Source: Membranipora membranacea
Taxonomy: Eukaryota > Bryozoa > Gymnolaemata > Cheilostomatida > Membraniporidae
Length of the DNA: 60,000 nt
NCBI GenBank assembly: GCA_914767715.1
Contig: OU612065.1
Span: forward strand, 30,506,001-30,566,000
Direction: 5' to 3'
Made by a program: the position numbers and the translations under genes
In this document: one piece after another, positions 44,730-59,812 of the stretch
How the letters are laid out: the number at the start of each line of letters is the position of its first letter
Numbering within the stretch: position 1 is the stretch's first letter
Notes under the pieces: model-generated
Database searches by the model: none
What the model saw: the letters and a program-made list of their open reading frames with translations, nothing else
What the model was told of the DNA's origin: nothing

Positions 44730-47700
44730 ATGTGGATCTCAATGTCGACTCGAGGAATTATATTACTGACAACAGTTATATGTAAGTATATTCAATGATA
44801 TGCTGTTGGCTCTTTTCCATACATTTTTTCCAGAAATTGTTGGCACAGCTACAAAGGGCAAGGCAGTAAAACGCTGAATGTAAGTCGTGTATGTATAATA
44901 CCAGCAGCAAAGTAAGTAGGTTTTTTATGATGATAGAAAGCCTCGCCATAAAAATAGATATTTACTGGGAAGAAGGGAATGTTCTGTTTACATGAACTCT
45001 ATGTGTTTACAACTTCATGTAATCAAGGAAACGGGTAAGATTTTATCAGAGGTACATAATATAATTTCCAAGTGTACTGATCAGTTTGCACTGATGGGGT
45101 GAGAGGTTAACTTGTAACATGTGTTTATAGCTAAGTAATGAAAGACACCATGAAAAGCAATCATCATAAGGCTTAAGTAGAGTAAAACTTCAAGGATAGG
45201 TTTTAACAGTACTGTCTCTGTTCATTATTTAGGATCAAACAGAAAGCATAGCTGATGGCACACATCAAAGTACAATACAGTTTTTTTTTCAAAGATCAAT
45301 TACCATTCATTGACATATCGGGCTTGTAAGCAGCCAGCAAGCCAATGTGGGGGGAGTATAAACACATCTAAGCCAACATGTAATTGAACTCAGGAAGATA
45401 ACATGAGCTATCAGAGTTTGCGCCGGTGTTTACCCAGTGAGGTTTGGCAAACTGAAAGTGAGAAAAAACTCACTCTACTACCAACCCACAGCAATGCTCA
45501 GACTTCTTGAATACCTGTTGACAGTCAGAGGGTTATGTTTGTAGAACGCTTTGAATTTGATATCACATTGTGATATTATACATCAGTATGAACAAAGCCT
45601 TGTAATTGTTCTGCCATAAATTATGGGACTTGTCTTAGCCATGGCAGACGAGACCATTACATTCTTTTCATGAATTAATATTTAGTATTTATTTGCTGAG
45701 GATATGTTATAAAATACTCATGAGCAATCAATTAGTTTCCAATGAAAAGACAAAGTTTGTAAGCAAACAAACCATTATTGTATACACAATATAACATACT
45801 CTGACTTTATACGCACAAAATAAAGCAGAAGAGCACTTTTGTGCTGCTAGAGTTGATAGATGTGTACTCTCAATGATGCCAATCATTTTGCAAAGTGAAA
45901 TTGGTACCAGACATAGCCTTGCCATTTTAATTCAATAGTCTAAATCAATAGGCTGTGATGCACAAATAGACTAATACACACATATCCGCACTGTTTGTAA
46001 TCAACCACCTGCTGGTCAAAAGTGAATCCCTAAAAGTCAACTATCCGCTCAAAATGAAAGGGTTCCGACAAGTCAAGCAGCAGTATTACTTCATTGTTCT
46101 GTTTGAAATAGTTAAAATTTTGTTTGATGGCTCCTTGTTTTAACTAACATCTCATCACAGCCGTTTTGTGAACAATGGATTTACAGCCGTTCCTGCGCAG
46201 ATGTACACAGTATGCTATTATCTACAACCATACAAGACTGGTCTCCTGGGAGTTTTATTAATAATAGTTAATATTCATCATCAAAGTTATTATTCGGCCG
46301 ATTCAAAGCACATAATGGATCAGCTTGATATCCTTAGGAGATTCACAGTAGGTTAACTTTGTTTGTCTCAATCATGAACTTTTTATGGCATGAATCTAGC
46401 GCCATGCCACCCAAGAATGGATGCTAGATAAAAACAAGTTGAATGGTCTTACTTGAGAGAAAAAGCCTCACCATTCCTTTCTGTCATGTAGTTATTTATG
46501 GCCAATTATTAAATGATAAATGTAAGTCTCACCAGTATCTGTTTGGATAGAGAAACAACAACAACAGAATTCCATTTGCTGGAGGTTAATTAAATAAATA
46601 TAAAAGTAGCAGTTGGGAAATCTTTTGTTTGGTGCTATTGTGGTGGTCATGATCAGCTATGATTCTTATTAAATGATCTCTGGGATAATTGCTATGCCAC
46701 GCGAGCCGAACATTCATTCCAGCACGAAGCTGGCGGTATGCTAAATAATAAAAACTGTTTGCACGACCAAGCTATCATTGGACACAATGTACATAAGTCA
46801 TGACACATTGAACAAACTTCCAAAAAATATAATCCTTGTGCTAACTAACAGCTATTTGTAACATTCTTCAAGCTTTAGAGTATACAATAGAATTAAAGAT
46901 AGATTTTACACTGAATACAGAAGTCTGGCCCATTTAAATTTGGACATTATTGTGAGAATTCAGGATATGCTTCTAATCCCTGGCTCCTTTTGGACAGTGC
47001 AAACCAAGTTTATAAAATTATAATCCGCAATAAAGGAATTATATTATAGAAGCCATAGCCTGTCTAAGACACTCAATGTGTTTAACTCCGCATCGCAATG
47101 TTGAACATTTTGTAAAACTTTCTAATATAATATTATTATTAATACAATTCCAAACATTCTAAGCCTTAAAGTATACATTGAGCTTCAGGGTTTTAAAGTG
47201 CTACTGTTTCCAGTAATACTCAAGTTCTTCTTGATGGGCCAGTGACAACTGAATGGTTGTATTATATTAGCGGACTGGTTGCAGAATTCTAAACCAAAGC
47301 TCATTTCCAAATCCTTCCTGCTCAACAGGCCAGGAGACATACTTATCCGGGTATTACTACACACAGGTACACAACCAACAGCTACGAGACAAAAATATTC
47401 CCACAGATTATTTTCTGATCGCTACAAGCCATTCCATGTAATGTACTGGCCTAATGAATACTTGAATGCATAATTTTACATATTAACTGGTGCGCCAGTG
47501 CTGTAAGACTCACTACGGCAAGTGTGGACAGGTTTCTCAGTTAGTTCACATGTCATAATATATGAAGGAACGAGATAATTTTCTCTCACACCTGCCTTAT
47601 TACGATATAAGGTTTTGTGAATCTGTCATCATTATCTGAAGGCTAATTTTCAAATATGGGAGCCTTTGTGCCCCTGTTTGGTAGCAACTAAAGTTTGAGT

Positions 47701-50700
47701 ACAATGGTCATCATAATGGTGTTGAAGTCTTGCAGTGAATTACACGAGTAGAATTGCTGAAAAGCGATGCCTTTGGGGCACCTTGTCTTTGTTGTCATAG
47801 GGCTGACATTGTTTGTTTATTACAGATTCTCAAATGCATCTCTTTCAGTCACCCCTTGGGCTTTTCATCACTTTGTGGACATTAATTTGACAACATATTT
47901 CCCTAAAAAACAATCCATTTGAATCACATAACAACGTAGCAGGATGTAAATCGCTAACAATCGGAAAGATTTTTGAGTCCAGTCAGTGTTAAATTAGCTG
48001 TTACTACGTCGACTTTTTATGCATATTACATCACTCAAGTATTTTTATTGCTGCCTGCTGGCTGTCTTCAAAAAATCAAAATAATGAATGTAGACAACTT
48101 TCCTGTTTTCTTTTACCGAGTACAACTATCTAATACAACAGTCTTATCTCCGTGAAGGCAGATTTATCATAAGACTGCGCTGCAATTAGCAAGATTAGTA
48201 CGCACCTAAAACTCTCGCATCAAATTAATAAAGAAGATAAGTTTTGTAGGTGCACTGCTGAATATTGAGGCACTTTAACAGACCATGTGTGTTAGCGTAG
48301 GAGCAGAATGGCAATGAGATCGTTGTCTGTATATCTATGTATTTATGTAATGTCTTTAACACACCTCTGTATGTTTTTGCTGGCACATTTGCTCTGGTCA
48401 TTTCGCTGTGTTGTATACATCATGATCGCCATCAATAATGAATAGTCAGCTGGCTGATAGTATTATATTAATGTTATTCATTCAGATGTAATCCCAAAGG
48501 TGTTTGTTTTATACACAGATGTAATCAAGTCTAGGTGATAATTGATCAGAAACAATCCAACGTCATCTTTTACCAATTCATCAGCTAGATGCAGCTTTAA
48601 ATTCACATATAAATTGACACCTCTTGGAGGTTAGATCCATTTTTTTAACTGATACTGTCAAATAAGTTGATCGCTGATATCTTGATATAACGCTTTACCC
48701 TTTAGGTATAAGTTATCAAAGAGTAAGGATACTCCTTATTCTGTGAAGTTATACAGTTCAATGGGGTGGTGTGACCTTGACCTAATATATATGCCAAGTA
48801 ATCGCAACAGGAAATAATATCGCATAGGCTTGGAAAAACTATATTTTTGGCTAGCTATCATTAACTTAGCTTTGTTAATTTAAATAAACTCTCATCTTAG
48901 CTACAAAAAAATTGGTGCTAGCCAGTATTAAATCACCAAAAACTAGCTGAACTAAACACTAGCAAATATTTACTCCTCCATGGTGTATCATGAAATAGTT
49001 GTTTGTCTCAAGAGCTGCAATTATTGATGTAATTATCTGGGCATGGGGTTTCATTTCCGTTATTCACCTGGTTATCGGAGCAATGCTGCAATACTACAAC
49101 CATTCATGCTTGGCGACTGACATGATTGCCAACAAGTCTAACATTAATTCCACTTGATCAGACAGCATACTTTACCATCTATGCAACAGTTACCTTTTAA
49201 CCGCAGGTGGTCTGATCGGTATTTGTTTACAACAGCAATTATTTGTCTGATTCCACCCTTCTTGAACTTTTGAGATTTCCCCTTACATTTCTGTAGATTA
49301 GACGTTCCGTTGATGATTTTTTTGATAATGTTTTTTTATTGAATTGTAGGTATTATTGATGCCTGCACATTCCCGATTAATTGGCGTGGTACTTGGGTGA
49401 AGAACGGCTTCGGACAAAATCTCAAAACAACAATCTCTCCAGATAATATATCAGGCAAAGGACGATGCCTTCGCTCCAGAAATGAGGAGAAATTCCTACT
49501 GGTTGATACCAAGTAAGTAACTGGTCGATCTCAGTATACATGGGAGGAAAATAAATCCAAAAGCTGTGAGCTGCTCAAATTCGAGTTTCTCAGCGGGATA
49601 AGTTGTGTCACATTTATGATATGTCATTCTCAATCTAGCTAGACTTGCGAAGGTTGGTTTGACATGCAATTTAATACTAATACAGTCTGATTATGATATT
49701 GACAACCTGTCATACAGATGGTAAAGAAATAACTTCATATAGGATGCTGTAAGCTGTGGATATTGTCATAAGCTGCGGTTGTGTTTGGGGAAAGGATTTG
49801 CGATGTGCAGTAGCATGTCTGAGGGCTAGATGTTTATCATCGTAGGAGATTCCGTGACACAACATCAACTGTCAGTCACGGAGAGACTTCTCTGATTGAT
49901 CAAATAAAAAGCCCTAGAATTCACTTACTCTTTAATGTATTTATGTTGTATTTATATAATAACTATGAGCATATTACCATACTACAGCGTATATCAAATT
50001 ATCCCGCCGTACAAACCTAATCCGGTGTTCTATGTTTGACTTTCAGTGTAAAACTAGTAACATTATTGACAAATTTAGAGATGTTCAATAATGTAAACGG
50101 TTTTACACTGCGATTATAACTGCCACTTAAACGAAGCTGGTTTTATCCAAATTAGCTTACATTATTTTGATTTTCCCTCTCACAGATACATTTCAATCGA
50201 AGCTCACCTACTCAATGGTGGAATGATTAGTGCATTCCGTGCGATTCGGGGTCAGCAGGGTTTTGCGAGTGCATTAATGCAGTCAATGAAACTGAAATCT
50301 TACAACTTAATTGTACTAATCCTCGCAATACCCTTGGGGCCTAGACTTATGCTCCACATTGCATTTTGGGATACTTTGTTGTCGCAATGTTGCATCAAAA
50401 TGCTGGCCAAACGGAGACATGCCAATTATTTAGACATGTGAATAACTGTTGAGATATGAGTAGTGATTGTCTATGAGAAAGTTGAACAATGATTATGCTG
50501 ACACATCGCTATCACTAAAAATTTGCAGTTTCGAAATTTTCAGCTAGATAGAAAATATCTGCCCATGCCATTTAAGAAAGTATCATCTAGCCAAAGCCAG
50601 TAATATCTGTAAAGATTTTCAATGGAAATCATATATATGAACCAATCGGTCAATTCATCATGAAAGCGTAGTAGATAGACCAAAGGAAGGACGACAAAGT

Positions 50701-53700
50701 TTGGGCCTGCAGTGCCATCGGCAGACCGCCTGCCACAATTTGATATTTGTAGTGATGTGCTTCATCCTCATGATGCTGTGCAACAACCTTTCCTGTTTTT
50801 TTCATTTTTCACATGGTTTTATTTGCTTCATGCATTGATCGGTGGTTGATAAAGTTTGTAATATAATATATAATATATATTTTTTATTATTTTCAGAGTT
50901 GACCCAGAGACAAATAGACAGAAAGTATGCTACAGCTGCTTGGTTTTCACAGTGCGTCATACTAATGTTATACAGTATAAAGAGAGTAAGTAAAAACACT
51001 GCTATCGTCTCTCGTTACATGGCATTAATATAAATGCAGATTGTAGGTGCACATTTTAGAACCTAGGCGATGAGCCAATTATTTCGTCAGAATGAATCAT
51101 ACTTAGGTTAGGTACGGTAGTATAGTGTAAACTTAGTATGTGTGGGAAAATAAATTGTCCCTCAATCGTACCTGTTCCCGTGGAGCTAACAATGCACTGA
51201 TCTCTTGTTCCTCAGACGATTTTAGTTTTTACCTAAAAAAACACCGATAGGTAAAAGACACAATTCACATTACTGTGTCCATTAAACTAGATTAAAATTA
51301 TACATTTATCCACACAGTTAAAGCGACTGGAGCTTGGGACCATTAACCTTTAGCCTTCTGATTAACCTGATGTGATTTAAGTTTTTAAAAGATTTAAATG
51401 TCTTCCACTAATTTTACCTGGCTTGTGTGTGGCGACTGCCAGCACAAAATAATGTTCTTTATGGAGATAAATATGACATTAATATGGAGCGTGGCGTCAG
51501 TGGAAAAGTTGTACGCAAATGAATCTTTGAGCAATGATATGTAGTATTACAAATTGGAATTCTAAAATGAACACCTAGAAGGAACCAGAATCTTTTATTG
51601 AGTTGAATATTGGTCAGTGTTAAAATATGAGCTGGTGTTGACTCCATGAAAAAGGTTTCGCATTTGAGGCTCCCTCAATGTAAAACAGGGCAGCCATTGT
51701 TTCGTTAAGTATTGTGCAAAAAAATTTAATTGTGATATGAGATTTTAACAGGTAGCCAGCCTCATTGACTTTACTCTACTCATTATCAGATTAAGGGTGA
51801 AAAAAACATTACTGCAATTAAATATATTAGTGTGTGGTTTACCAAACATACTTTTACCGAAAAGTGAGCATGTGCTTCAGACCACTAGATAATTATCACT
51901 TTGGTGGTTTTTTCTTTCTATAGAAAACAGTAAATTTTATGCTTGAGGGGTTTTGCCCTGCAGACAGGATTAGCATTTTTAACAGCTCCTAAACAATAAT
52001 TTTGGTGGCAGATGTCTTGAATGGACCACGCAGGTTTCAACAATATGAGTTATTTGGCTGTATTATGGAGACTTCACAAGTTTTTAATGATCTTACTGAT
52101 TGGGCTCATCGTTGGTCTCTTAGAAATCTTCACAAAAACAACAATAGAGATAATTGCCATATCAACTTCAGCTTTTGAGTAAGAGATAATTATTATGCTC
52201 TGCTGTATGGCCATGTCTCAATGTCGCTAGACCAGCCTATGGTTGGGTAGTAAAGTAGTAAGTAGCCCTAGAGTTGGTGGTTTGACTCAATGGACACGAC
52301 TTTCTCTTTTGTCAATGACATGAAGTAATGATTGTTTCTCCCTCAGGCCCACATCAAGTGACTCAACAAGTCATCAATGGTGTGAATATCTGCTGGTAGC
52401 AAATACAGCTTCTGGCTGCAGTCCATCCGGAGTTCATTCAAGCTTACATTATTGGCCTGTGAAATATTGCTGTATTTTGCTGCAAAATCTTAATGAACAT
52501 CACAAAAGGCCTCAACGACCAAAACTCGATAAGATATTTTTGAAAGTCGATACTTATAGCGTGTATGATATATTATCGCCAAACAGGTAAATTTGAGAAG
52601 CATATTTACTCAATCTTATTTAATGTAAACCGCTTCCTGTACGATTTAGCTTTGATTTTTGACCAATACACTTTTCTTATTTTAACAGAGGTAGCATGTG
52701 ACATCTCAAACACAGATGACAATATGCTGGACAGACTATGCGGACAAATCAACGGAGAATCAACTTTGGAAACTCTAGTCAGAGGTAGGCGGAGATAAAT
52801 ACTAATATTTAACAATTTGTACTTTTTACACAACTTGTCTCAGTCCTAGGGCTATTAGCGCAATATCCTACACTCAGAAATCAATTAGTCTCTCCCAATT
52901 TCATCACCATCAACTAATAAAATAACACCTGTGCTCTAGATTGAATTATTGTGGAAAAATCTTTGTAATTCTAATTATGCAAATTGTTTTAAATTTGAAA
53001 ATTCAATTTCATTACCTGGATAAGCAATTATGAATTTATCAATATATTTTTGTGAAATTTCCCCCTCAATAAAACTTTAATTTTACATGTTTATCAGTTT
53101 TAATTTAGCATCACCTGTTGTAAGGTATTATTTTTTTCTCAATAATTGCCCAGGAAACAATATATTGTGCAAAACAATGCGGTGGGAAGCCCACATTATA
53201 AATGCTACAGAATATGGTTATTGGAAGATGACATTCTCATAAATTAGCATTGCAGTGTATTGGCAAACATCCTAATTTGTACCAATTTGTTTTCCTAATG
53301 TTTTTGAACTCTACTGATTGATTTCATCTTCAAAAGACTACCATGACTGCTGTGTAATGTGCATAAAGAATTTACTCGTACTGTTTTATGAGCAGACATA
53401 AAATTCTTGCAGAAACATTTTTTACTGTACACTGAATCATTGTTATCGTATAGAGGATCTAAATGTCAGTAACAGAAACAATGGGAGGCTTTCTCTTGTA
53501 ATAATTCATGTTTACTTGGTTATGAATATTTTGAGATAGTCACGGACAATTTGGCACCACTTTGGGAGGCCCATCAGTACGGTGCATCTTTGGGTGGGAT
53601 GCTCCATTGATGGCAGTTCATTATTCAGACAAGTAGATGAAAGATGGATTGTGTCACATACCACTGGGAGAGAGATCGTTATCATTTTCAAAAAATTTAG

Positions 53701-56700
53701 TTAGATACCTGTAGGGCTTCTTGAACCGTTTAGAACTGTACAAGTTCAGATAAAGAGTTATGTAAAAAATAGCCTGTCAAAAGCTTGAAATGTTTACTTC
53801 CAAAGAAACACACTTAGATAATCGCTGTGTTTTCTATAAAAATCAATTTGCAATCGTTTGGGCTGCTACTGGAAAGTTCATTTTGATGAAAAGGTATTTG
53901 TGTTTGCATTGATTGAAACTCAAGTGGGAAACTCAGACATACTGGATTTTGCACTGAAGCAAAAATGCATCTTAATGATGAGATGAACTGAAAATAAGGA
54001 CAGAATCGCTAAACAATGTTTGAACGTATTGATTTTGATTACAGACCTTGCTTTTTCAAGATTTTGATCATATTACAAGTTTCACTCAACAGCCTAGATA
54101 CCAAGCAACGGGTCTGGTGGTTTCAAAGTCCACAAATTTATATTCAAATATACCCCAACAACCTGTAAGAGATTTTAAGAGGTATTTTAAAGAAAAATAG
54201 AAAGGTCATATTATGTCAGAGTGATCACTCAACCTCCTAAGATAAGAAAGTGCAAAAAATCTTTCTTATCCAACTTGTGTATACTATGGGGATATGTATG
54301 TGTCATCAGGGTCATGAAGCACTCACTTAATTTAAAATAGGCCTACTTGGCAATGGTTATATTATCATATCAGAGATATATATCAGTTATATCATATATC
54401 TTGGGTCTCCGGTTATATGTTGAAACTGGCGTCAATAAATTTGTATAATGTTTTTAGAGCATGCGGTGCCCATCCAGTGTCCAGCAGTATTTCAGCACAC
54501 ACTGGACCTTTCCTACGCTAAAGACTACGGTTACTGTGAAGACGAGACGGACTCTCAGATGACGCAGTGTGCATCTGGTAGTCGTATGAACCTAAGGCTA
54601 GGCAGCTGTGACTCCCCAAACTATTCAGTCGAAGGTTAGTTCATAATTGATCATTTTTTGGTTGTTTACTAATTTTTCTGGGTTTGCAACTTTGCGACCC
54701 TTGCAAAGAAAAAAATGAATACATTCTGCACTAAGTTCTCTCATGAGCCCCCCCTCCCCCACCCACTGCAGCTGTCTGTGAATCACAATTTATTCTTGTA
54801 ATTTCCAAGTCCTTCCTGAGATATGCTCTTTACTCTTCTAATGGGGTTATATGGAGTATCGGCACACTTTGATTTTTACAATCAGCTGAGTCAAAGCATG
54901 GGATAATGAGGAAATATGTGTGTATTGTAAATGTGGTGTGCTTTCTGGTTAGGAACATAGACAGTGGACATTATGGCTAATAATAGTGGTGTGGTTTACC
55001 AACCACAAATAACAACACCACCATCTATAGGAAATGATAATGGCTGTAAACGTTTAGAACATTTAACTTTCCATTCAGGTAGCCAGCCGGCTATATGTTT
55101 AATGTAGCCTAACTCTTAAATATTTAAAACTTTGTGGTAAATTATTGATTTTGAGGACATCGCTTATTGAGACACGATTGTAATGAAGACCTTCCGAGTA
55201 CACCAGTTGTCCTTCCAAAAGCAACATTTGAGGCGACATAAGGAACCAAGTTATTCATGATATTGTATACCTGTGACCTAGAATGACTCATCGCAAGGTT
55301 ATTTGACATTAGTAACAAGACTGGTCATCTAAGTGCTGAGAATTCAAAACGAAAACATTATTAAATTAAATCTTTTAATCCGTCAAAACATGATTATAGC
55401 TTTTGCTTTCTATAAGAAAATTCATCTAATGCTTAAATTCATAGCCTCAAGCTATAAACAGCTCGATGGAATTTCAAGCTAACTGTACAATTATGTATTT
55501 GGAATGAGTTTCACAAGCTTCCCAAGCATATGTTTATCTCGAACGCTGATTATGCCATAAAGAAGGCAGATTCAGGTCCTGCGTTGCGCTAATTACACGC
55601 TGTCATGACATGTGCCTTGTGATTGTACAGCTATGTATTGAGTCACCCAATGATGGAACAGGTTCCAAATTATACACCTTATTTACACTAGAGCGGCTTG
55701 ACCATTTGTGGGTCATCGCTGGCATCCGATCAATATGGTTATAAATTATAATAAACTCAAGAAATTGATTTTTTGTTTATGAATGGTCATAAATGATGTA
55801 ATAATTAGCGCTTGGTTTGATATTATTATCATCAAGGATACTAAAATTATGGCTCTTATAGTGGTACGATAATTATAGCAAAATATTGATACACCTCTAG
55901 ATGCGGCAGTCTGGCACGAGCTGTTGGTAATGTGGTATAATGGTCACTTATGGATCTATAACTCTGGTGGGCTAATCGCAATCTCAACCATAAATGTTTG
56001 ATGGAGAGACAGCATGGCACCACTACAACCCAAGCCATTGTCTCATATATGATTACTCTGATAACACTTGGCCATGTTATGGCAGCAGTGCAACAGATGG
56101 TCTTTTCATTCATAATTCATTTCTAGGTCTTTGAAGCATACTGTTGCAGCATATCAGTCCCCAAATCAATTTGACTTGACACATAACAACAAATTAATTA
56201 TTGCCTCAATCTTGAGTGCAACGATTCTACCAGGCAGGTTTCTGTCTTCTAATGATGGGAAAATCATTATTTCTTCTGAAAACAATTTGGAGATAAACGG
56301 AAAATTTAGTAGCCATATCATAATTATGACAGGAATTTTGGGAAATCTAATTTTGGCTGCCTAATTTTGAACTTCTGTGGCGCCAGACAAACTTGCGTTA
56401 TTGTCGCTTGTATTGAAATTCCTTATCTTGTTTTGACAGAAGCCGAATTAGAATGTTTGGCCACCTGGAAGTTCAATGGAGGCGACTGGCTATACGTAAA
56501 GTATGGTCACAACGACTACAGATGCATGGTGAGCTAAATAATTTGTCATTATCTCCCCTGCTAATGCGTCTGATGTTATGACTGTGAATTAAATACATGC
56601 TCTCCAATCCTTTGAAATGAGCAGGTGTTTTGGCAAATAAAGCATGTTTTGATTGATGGTGTAACAAGGCTTGATTTCTAATCCTGATAAAAATAATAAT

Positions 56701-59700
56701 TATAAACAAAATGAATAGCTTTCTCTGTCACTTATTAATTCTTGTTGCAATATTCATAACATTTCATCGGCTCAATATAAATGCTAATCATGTCTAATCT
56801 TGAAAAATAAGAATATCTCAACAGCTTTGAAAAGACATGAAAAAGATTTCAAATTGGCTTTCACCCACTTAAAACTGTCCGGTGGCAGATCTGATTATTA
56901 GCTTGTTACTCTAAGCACCCCTCCCATTCAGGGCCCTTTGTGGCGGTTCCGATAACTACCTAGCACTGCCCGCAGCTGATCAGAAGCTCGGAATTAGCTC
57001 TTAAAATATTACTCTATTGGATTTGGATTCTTATAAAACGATTTGAGCATAAGTGGCCCAATTTCAAGAACTAATTCTTATGAAATACCAGCGTTTAGTG
57101 ATTGGAGAGCACTCGATTTAATTGCAATGATTAGTCACGGAGCTGCAGTGCATTCGGTGTAAAGATTTTTCTATTTTAAATCATGTCATATGTGCCATCC
57201 TTTTCAACTTACCCTACTTGAAGAAAATTCCTGACTTCTAATTACGGGAAAGCTAAAGTGATAATTGTGTTTTTCTTCTGTGAGTCAAACGCGGACTAAT
57301 TTTACCTTTTCCCGAGTGAGCTCCAGCCGAGTAAACAATAATTACATGATATATACTGTACGCTAATTGTAACTTGTAACGTAACATGTGTGTTGTTATT
57401 TCAGTTTTATGACAAGACATCATCAGCTCTGGGCTTATCTGCCGACGCATCTTGTATCGGGATTTCAGTCTTGTACAATGCTCCGACATCCATAACCTGG
57501 CAACAACCTGGTAAGCCAAATCTGAAACATTTTGACGGAATAAGTGAGGGGGACAATATGAGTATTTAAGAGTATATGAAAAAGGTCTCCACCCCCCTCT
57601 AATGGCTCATTGTTTGAAATGAGACCACAGTCAAATTTAGACTTCGCCACTGCGCTCTTAGTTAGACTAAGAGACTATGATTCCAAAACCTCAAAAGTGC
57701 ATGTGTTCCTATAAGTAGTATTGGCCTAGAATAAAACTCTGAGCAGCCATTCCCAGCCTATCCCAGCCATCCCAGCTATCCAATGGCCTCATCACAGACC
57801 CCCTGATGGAGCTGAGATGAGAACTCAGACAAGATTCCCCTAAATTAGCTTACAACATCTAAACAGTTTGTAGAGTGATGCTGTGCAGCAGTACATTATT
57901 TTGATGATAATTACGGTAATGTATTACAGGCTCCAGTAGCACATAAAGAGACTTGAATGCCACTCCCCACATGTTTCATGTTTTACAAAGTGCTGTAATA
58001 TGTATTTAATTAGTAAAAATGGCAGTTGCTCTATATTGATGTGAGAACTTCTGACTGCGGAAACGTGTCTGATAATAATATTGCAAAAATAAAATGGCTT
58101 TACGTCACCGGGTATTTGTATTTGTCGCTACAATTTATTTTGATTAATTTTTAGATTCTGATAGAGATGAGCCACCAGCTCAGTGTAACTATCCCTCATG
58201 GTTCACACAGAGAGAATGGACTGACCTCGAGGCTAATCACATATACAGACACGATCTCACCTCTGACATGCTCGTCGTCGATAGGCTAGTGCGCAACGTC
58301 GTCAGCTACACTGATACAAGTCAGCGTCACGTCTGTCAAAGTCTGGTCTCGGAAACATTCGATGAAGTCAAATACGTCACCAAAGTTACTGATGGCTGGT
58401 GAGTTATTGCCTAACATACTTTTACTCGCTCATAATATGTGGAGGTAACTTCCATTAAAGGAGTTCTCGAGTATGTCAACAGTTTGTTTTTGTCATCGTA
58501 GAGTGCAGTGCTGACCGCTGTAAATTGGATTGGACATTGCAAAATCACCAAACAAAGCAGTGAAGAGGATTCACCGGCATTCCAATGCATTGTGGTTTAG
58601 ACAACTCCATCCAAAAACTGATACATGAGAAGGGGAACTTAAACATGTTTTCATTGAAAAGTTTTGGGCTGGTTAATTGAGCACTTGTTTTCTTTGACAT
58701 GAACAGTTGTTGACATTTGTAACGACCAGTCCATGTTGACTCCAGTTACATTTTTAGATATTGTAGTATTGAGGTAATTGGAAGCCCTAACTATACTGGA
58801 AGTTTTATTCCACTTGACATACAGCCTAATTAATGCTAATGTCTTAATTTACTGATGTTGGGAGGAAATCAAGCCAAAAATGCAGCTTGGATGATTATTC
58901 ACCATAAAAGATGGAATCCGATGGGACTTGTGCGCAATACTGCCATGGGTAGCTTTGAAAAGAAAGTACTCGGAATTCAGACCTTGATAGAATACCGCTG
59001 CACCTGCTGACCCACAAAAGTCAGACCCTTGATTTCTTCTCACAAATAGATTGCTGCCAGCAGTCCAATATGATAAAATCAGACATCTTATTGACTTTTG
59101 TTAACATGATGTTGTTATTATTTTTGACAGCAAACACGGCTATCAGTGCGTTATATTCAGACAAAAGTCCGATTCAGTCATGGAGTTTGTGACAGGTGAG
59201 TCATCATACTGTTTGGTAAAACCGCTGCTACATCCTCAGTACGAAAAATTTAGAAGTTAGTGGAAACTAAGCAGCAGAAGTGATTCACTTACATCTAAAC
59301 TAGGCCACTATTAGATAATTATATTATTACGCCCAATAAGTGATGCAGCTTTTAAACCTATCACTGATTTTTCCTTGCATTACATTTGTTCATTGGATGG
59401 AAATTTGATTTCATGCCTTTATGAGGCTTGGCTCTTTACACCTGGTGACAATCGGTAAGCGGATTTGTAAAATCTGACAAGTATTCAAAAATTTAATTTC
59501 ATGAATCAATAAACACTAAGCAGCATTGCCTTGTCATATCTAGCTTGAGGGTATCTCCTAAAGTCTGGTTGAGTAACTTTCTCTTTTGCTTGATTTATTC
59601 AGGAGAGATTTCGACGAGGCTCGATAACGCCTGCTCCTCTAGGAGACTCTTGCCTAGCAGATCAAAGAGCTTTCTGCTAATCGACAACAACGCTGACCCT

Positions 59701-59812
59701 GTGGCGTGCCCGAAAACTGGCAAATACACTCTACAATCATCGCCTAACCACTGCCCAATAACTTTAGAGATGGGGATGGACGGCATGGTCATCAAGCAAT
59801 GTGACATGATAA
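44730..59812 (+). CDS. Secreted cysteine-rich protein of the DUF7042-7045 type (3' end outside window)
   Basis: Exons: 44730-44781, 49350-49512, 50897-50985, 52689-52784, 54458-54634, 56440-56528, 57405-57510, 58155-58398, 59131-59195, 59603-59812, then a GTAAGT donor that leads out of the window. All phases agree; 430 residues are visible. The first exon encodes a signal peptide (MWISMSTRGIILLTTVI). Next is CTFPINWRGTWVKNGFGQNL with KFLLVDTK, CYSCLVF and VIQYKE, the pattern of DUF7044. Then CPAVF, YGYCED, ECLATWKFNGGDWLYVKYGH with YRCM (DUF7043-like), and CNYPSWFTQREWTDLEANHI with CQSL and YQCVIF. The tail repeats a similar module (ACSSRRLLPSRSKSFLLIDN). Cysteines are frequent and the protein should be extracellular. 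The function of this family is not known to me. Family naming is from memory of the motifs. Confidence 0.85.
44782..49349 (+). other. 4.6-kb first intron, no gene seen
   Basis: AT-rich sequence with scattered short ORFs and no supported exon. It holds a fragment like the TAGCCTGTCT end at about 47055 and a GCTAGC-rich dispersed repeat at 48840-48970. Confidence 0.5.
48840..48970. repeat. GCTAGC-rich dispersed repeat, third copy
   Basis: Contains TTTTGGCTAGCTATCATTAA, TTGGTGCTAGCCAGTATTAAAT and AACTAGCTGAACTAAACACTAG motifs (given here in part) shared with 1190-1265 and 13540-13640. The two ends look inversely related. Confidence 0.5.
50986..58154 (+). other. Large introns of the DUF704x gene, otherwise empty
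   Basis: Between the exons listed for the gene these introns (up to 1.8 kb) contain AT-rich sequence with no further exon that keeps phase and no strong repeat structure that I could see. Confidence 0.4.

Noticed and set aside
47279-47473. 64-codon open frame in the first intron of the DUF704x gene
   Set aside because: No similarity that I recognise, no regulatory context, and the length is within chance expectation.
50187-50441. Possible exon with an open frame (YISIEAHLL...) after an acceptor-like CACAG
   Set aside because: No donor was found that restores phase, and leaving it out joins LVDTK directly to VDPETNRQKVCYSC as the domain pattern requires.
52337-52400. Possible exon after TCAG at about 52347
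   Set aside because: In the required phase it runs into a TAG after 17 codons; the acceptor at 52689 gives the cysteine pattern expected for the domain.
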